Source: Nitzschia sp. DOCU1
Taxonomy: Eukaryota; Bacillariophyta; Bacillariophyceae; Bacillariales; Bacillariaceae
Reading direction: 5' to 3'
Length of the DNA: 64,000 bases
Assembly (NCBI GenBank): GCA_951394045.1
Contig: OX595988.1
Coordinates: 2,867,352-2,931,351, forward strand
In this document: positions 62,927 through 64,000 of the stretch, piece after piece
Position numbering within the stretch: position 1 is the stretch's first letter
Layout of the letters: each line of letters begins with the position of its first letter
Made by a program: the position numbers and the translations under genes
Notes under the pieces: generated by a model
Told to the model about the DNA's origin: nothing
The model's input: only the letters and a program-made list of their open reading frames with translations
The model's database searches: none

Positions 62927-64000
62927 ATGGCGAGTGAACGCCGTCGCCGGCTTTATGAAGCCATCGAAAGGCAGCCATACTATACTTCTGAAGACCTAGC
63001 CGATCGCAGAGAGCCTGCCATAGCTGCTGTTCTCGACGGAGACTTGGATGTAGAATATTTCTCGGTGGACTTGAAGTCACGCGAGCAAAAGAGCATGCCA
63101 GTCGATCCGGAAGATCAGGCAAAGGCTCGACGTCGAAGGATCTATGAAAGTGAATACAATCGCCCGTATCCGTCACGAAAAAAGAGGATTCAATTGTGGC
63201 CCGATCCAGAACTTCGAGAAAGCTTAACGTCCACCTCCACATCGATGACCGAGCCCTCAAAAGTATCCGCACAAGTCACTCCTTCACCAACAAAGAAGTT
63301 CAACCGAGATTGGATTTCACGTTCTCCCGAGCCTGCTGATGAAGAATTGTTGGCACGCCCTGATGATGAAGCTGCCGAGGATCTATATCCCCGAGCTCTT
63401 TGGAGATGTGCCGTCCCTTGCATGGGCGATGATGGCGACGAACGGGCTTGTGCATTTGTAGCTCCAGTGGAAGAGGTCATGGTTTGCAGCGTTCACCGCG
63501 AAAGACGTGAATCCCCAAAGTCGAAGGGCGACTCACCTTCCAAGACGACGAAATGTAGCAAAGGGAGGGCTGGCTTTTCCCCCAAAGCCAAGCAAACAAG
63601 TGGTGGCGAAGTCACGCCGACTTCCAACACTACAAATAACGATGACTATGAGAGTTTGGGGAACGCATCTCCTAACACTGCACCCAACACACAGCCTTCC
63701 CCGCTAGGTCGACTGGGCATCATGGCATTTTTGCCCTCTGCTCCTACCAAGAATCCTTGTGCGCCACTGATGAATCCTGTGGCTGCGTTTGGGTCTCGCT
63801 TTCACCACCTGGCGCCTGATGATGAAGCTGCTACGGTTGAGTATCCGGAACATGAGCATCACGAGTCGCATCGTACGTTGCATCATTTTCTCAAGAAATC
63901 CAGGGAAGACACTCTTACGCTCTACATTGATGACTACCAAGTGTCCATCTTCGACCGCATCGTCGAGAGTTTGTATGGAAACTCAAGCTTGAAGACGATT
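62927..64000 (+). CDS. LRR-like domain family protein (member 5, partial at right edge)
   Basis: Open for 358 codons from ATG 62927 (context ACACCATGG) to the end of the window without a stop, so the 3' end is missing. Residues 1-320 are mostly disordered. A paired motif RRRRLYEAIERQPYYTS and RRRRIYESEYNRPYPS (about 4-20 and 76-91) stands out, as does a small Cys/His-containing block WRCAVPCMGDDGDERACAF..VMVCSVHRERR (near 160-190). The last 35 residues (REDTLTLYIDDYQVSIFDRIVESLYGNSSLKTI) are the opening of the LRR-like family domain, closest in wording to the gene at 55879 (LRLYIDDYDPKFF). The rest of the domain should lie beyond 64000. Confidence 0.8.
   Translation, partial: MASERRRRLYEAIERQPYYTSEDLADRREPAIAAVLDGDLDVEYFSVDLKSREQKSMPVDPEDQAKARRRRIYESEYNRPYPSRKKRIQLWPDPELRESLTSTSTSMTEPSKVSAQVTPSPTKKFNRDWISRSPEPADEELLARPDDEAAEDLYPRALWRCAVPCMGDDGDERACAFVAPVEEVMVCSVHRERRESPKSKGDSPSKTTKCSKGRAGFSPKAKQTSGGEVTPTSNTTNNDDYESLGNASPNTAPNTQPSPLGRLGIMAFLPSAPTKNPCAPLMNPVAAFGSRFHHLAPDDEAATVEYPEHEHHESHRTLHHFLKKSREDTLTLYIDDYQVSIFDRIVESLYGNSSLKTI

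Overview
The window looks like nuclear DNA of a photosynthetic stramenopile, most likely a pennate diatom. Supporting features are short spliceosomal introns of about 70-220 nt with GT-AG ends, genes packed on both strands, a signal peptide followed by the AFxP plastid-import motif (AFVAP) on an RNA methyltransferase, helicase-associated-domain and 4-Cys Notch-type repeat proteins, and a full eukaryotic set (VPS4, ER PDI-C, RCC1-BTB, CTL/SLC44). Species assignment is inference. I count 25 protein-coding genes. Eight have introns I could resolve by joining reading frames across GT-AG junctions, and a ninth (the first gene) may have one. Several starts are corrected to the first ATG.

Left part (1-31 kb): an ordinary gene-dense region. 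In order it holds a helicase-associated-domain protein, a large coiled-coil protein, a four-exon bacterial-type aliphatic amidase, a plastid-type SpoU RNA 2'-O-methyltransferase, a membrane-anchored SGNH-hydrolase-like protein, VPS4 with an unusual cysteine cluster, a GSTCD-like methyltransferase, a tetraspan membrane protein with a 5-nt first exon, a Sel1-repeat protein, an acidic protein with an alternating DPLxRIMxM / IIxRIIAMxLAA repeat, two convergent ER thioredoxin-domain proteins sharing a closely related thioredoxin module, an RCC1-BTB protein, and a kinesin-light-chain-like TPR protein.

Middle part (29-51 kb): accessory and repeat-rich. It has a degenerate tandem repeat with a poly-C tract, a strong hairpin, a transmembrane protein with 15 homogenised 4-Cys Notch-type repeats, a 1579-residue disordered protein with 128-residue internal repeats, then CTL/SLC44, a GT8 glycosyltransferase and a PqiA-like membrane protein. 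Next comes a head-to-tail duplication of a 1.69-kb unit bounded by 17-bp inverted repeats. In the second copy a TTG microsatellite has grown from 32 to 571 perfect units.

Right part (51-64 kb): a cluster of paralogous proteins. Three minus-strand genes, a fourth running off the right edge, and the C-terminus of the 1579-residue protein at 34.6-39.4 kb share a leucine-rich, ribonuclease-inhibitor-like domain that opens with a [LI]RLxxDDY signature. Each carries a different, low-complexity N-terminal region. An F-box-like protein and a large unknown protein lie among them. This expanded, modular, N-terminally divergent family is the best candidate in the window for an undescribed system.
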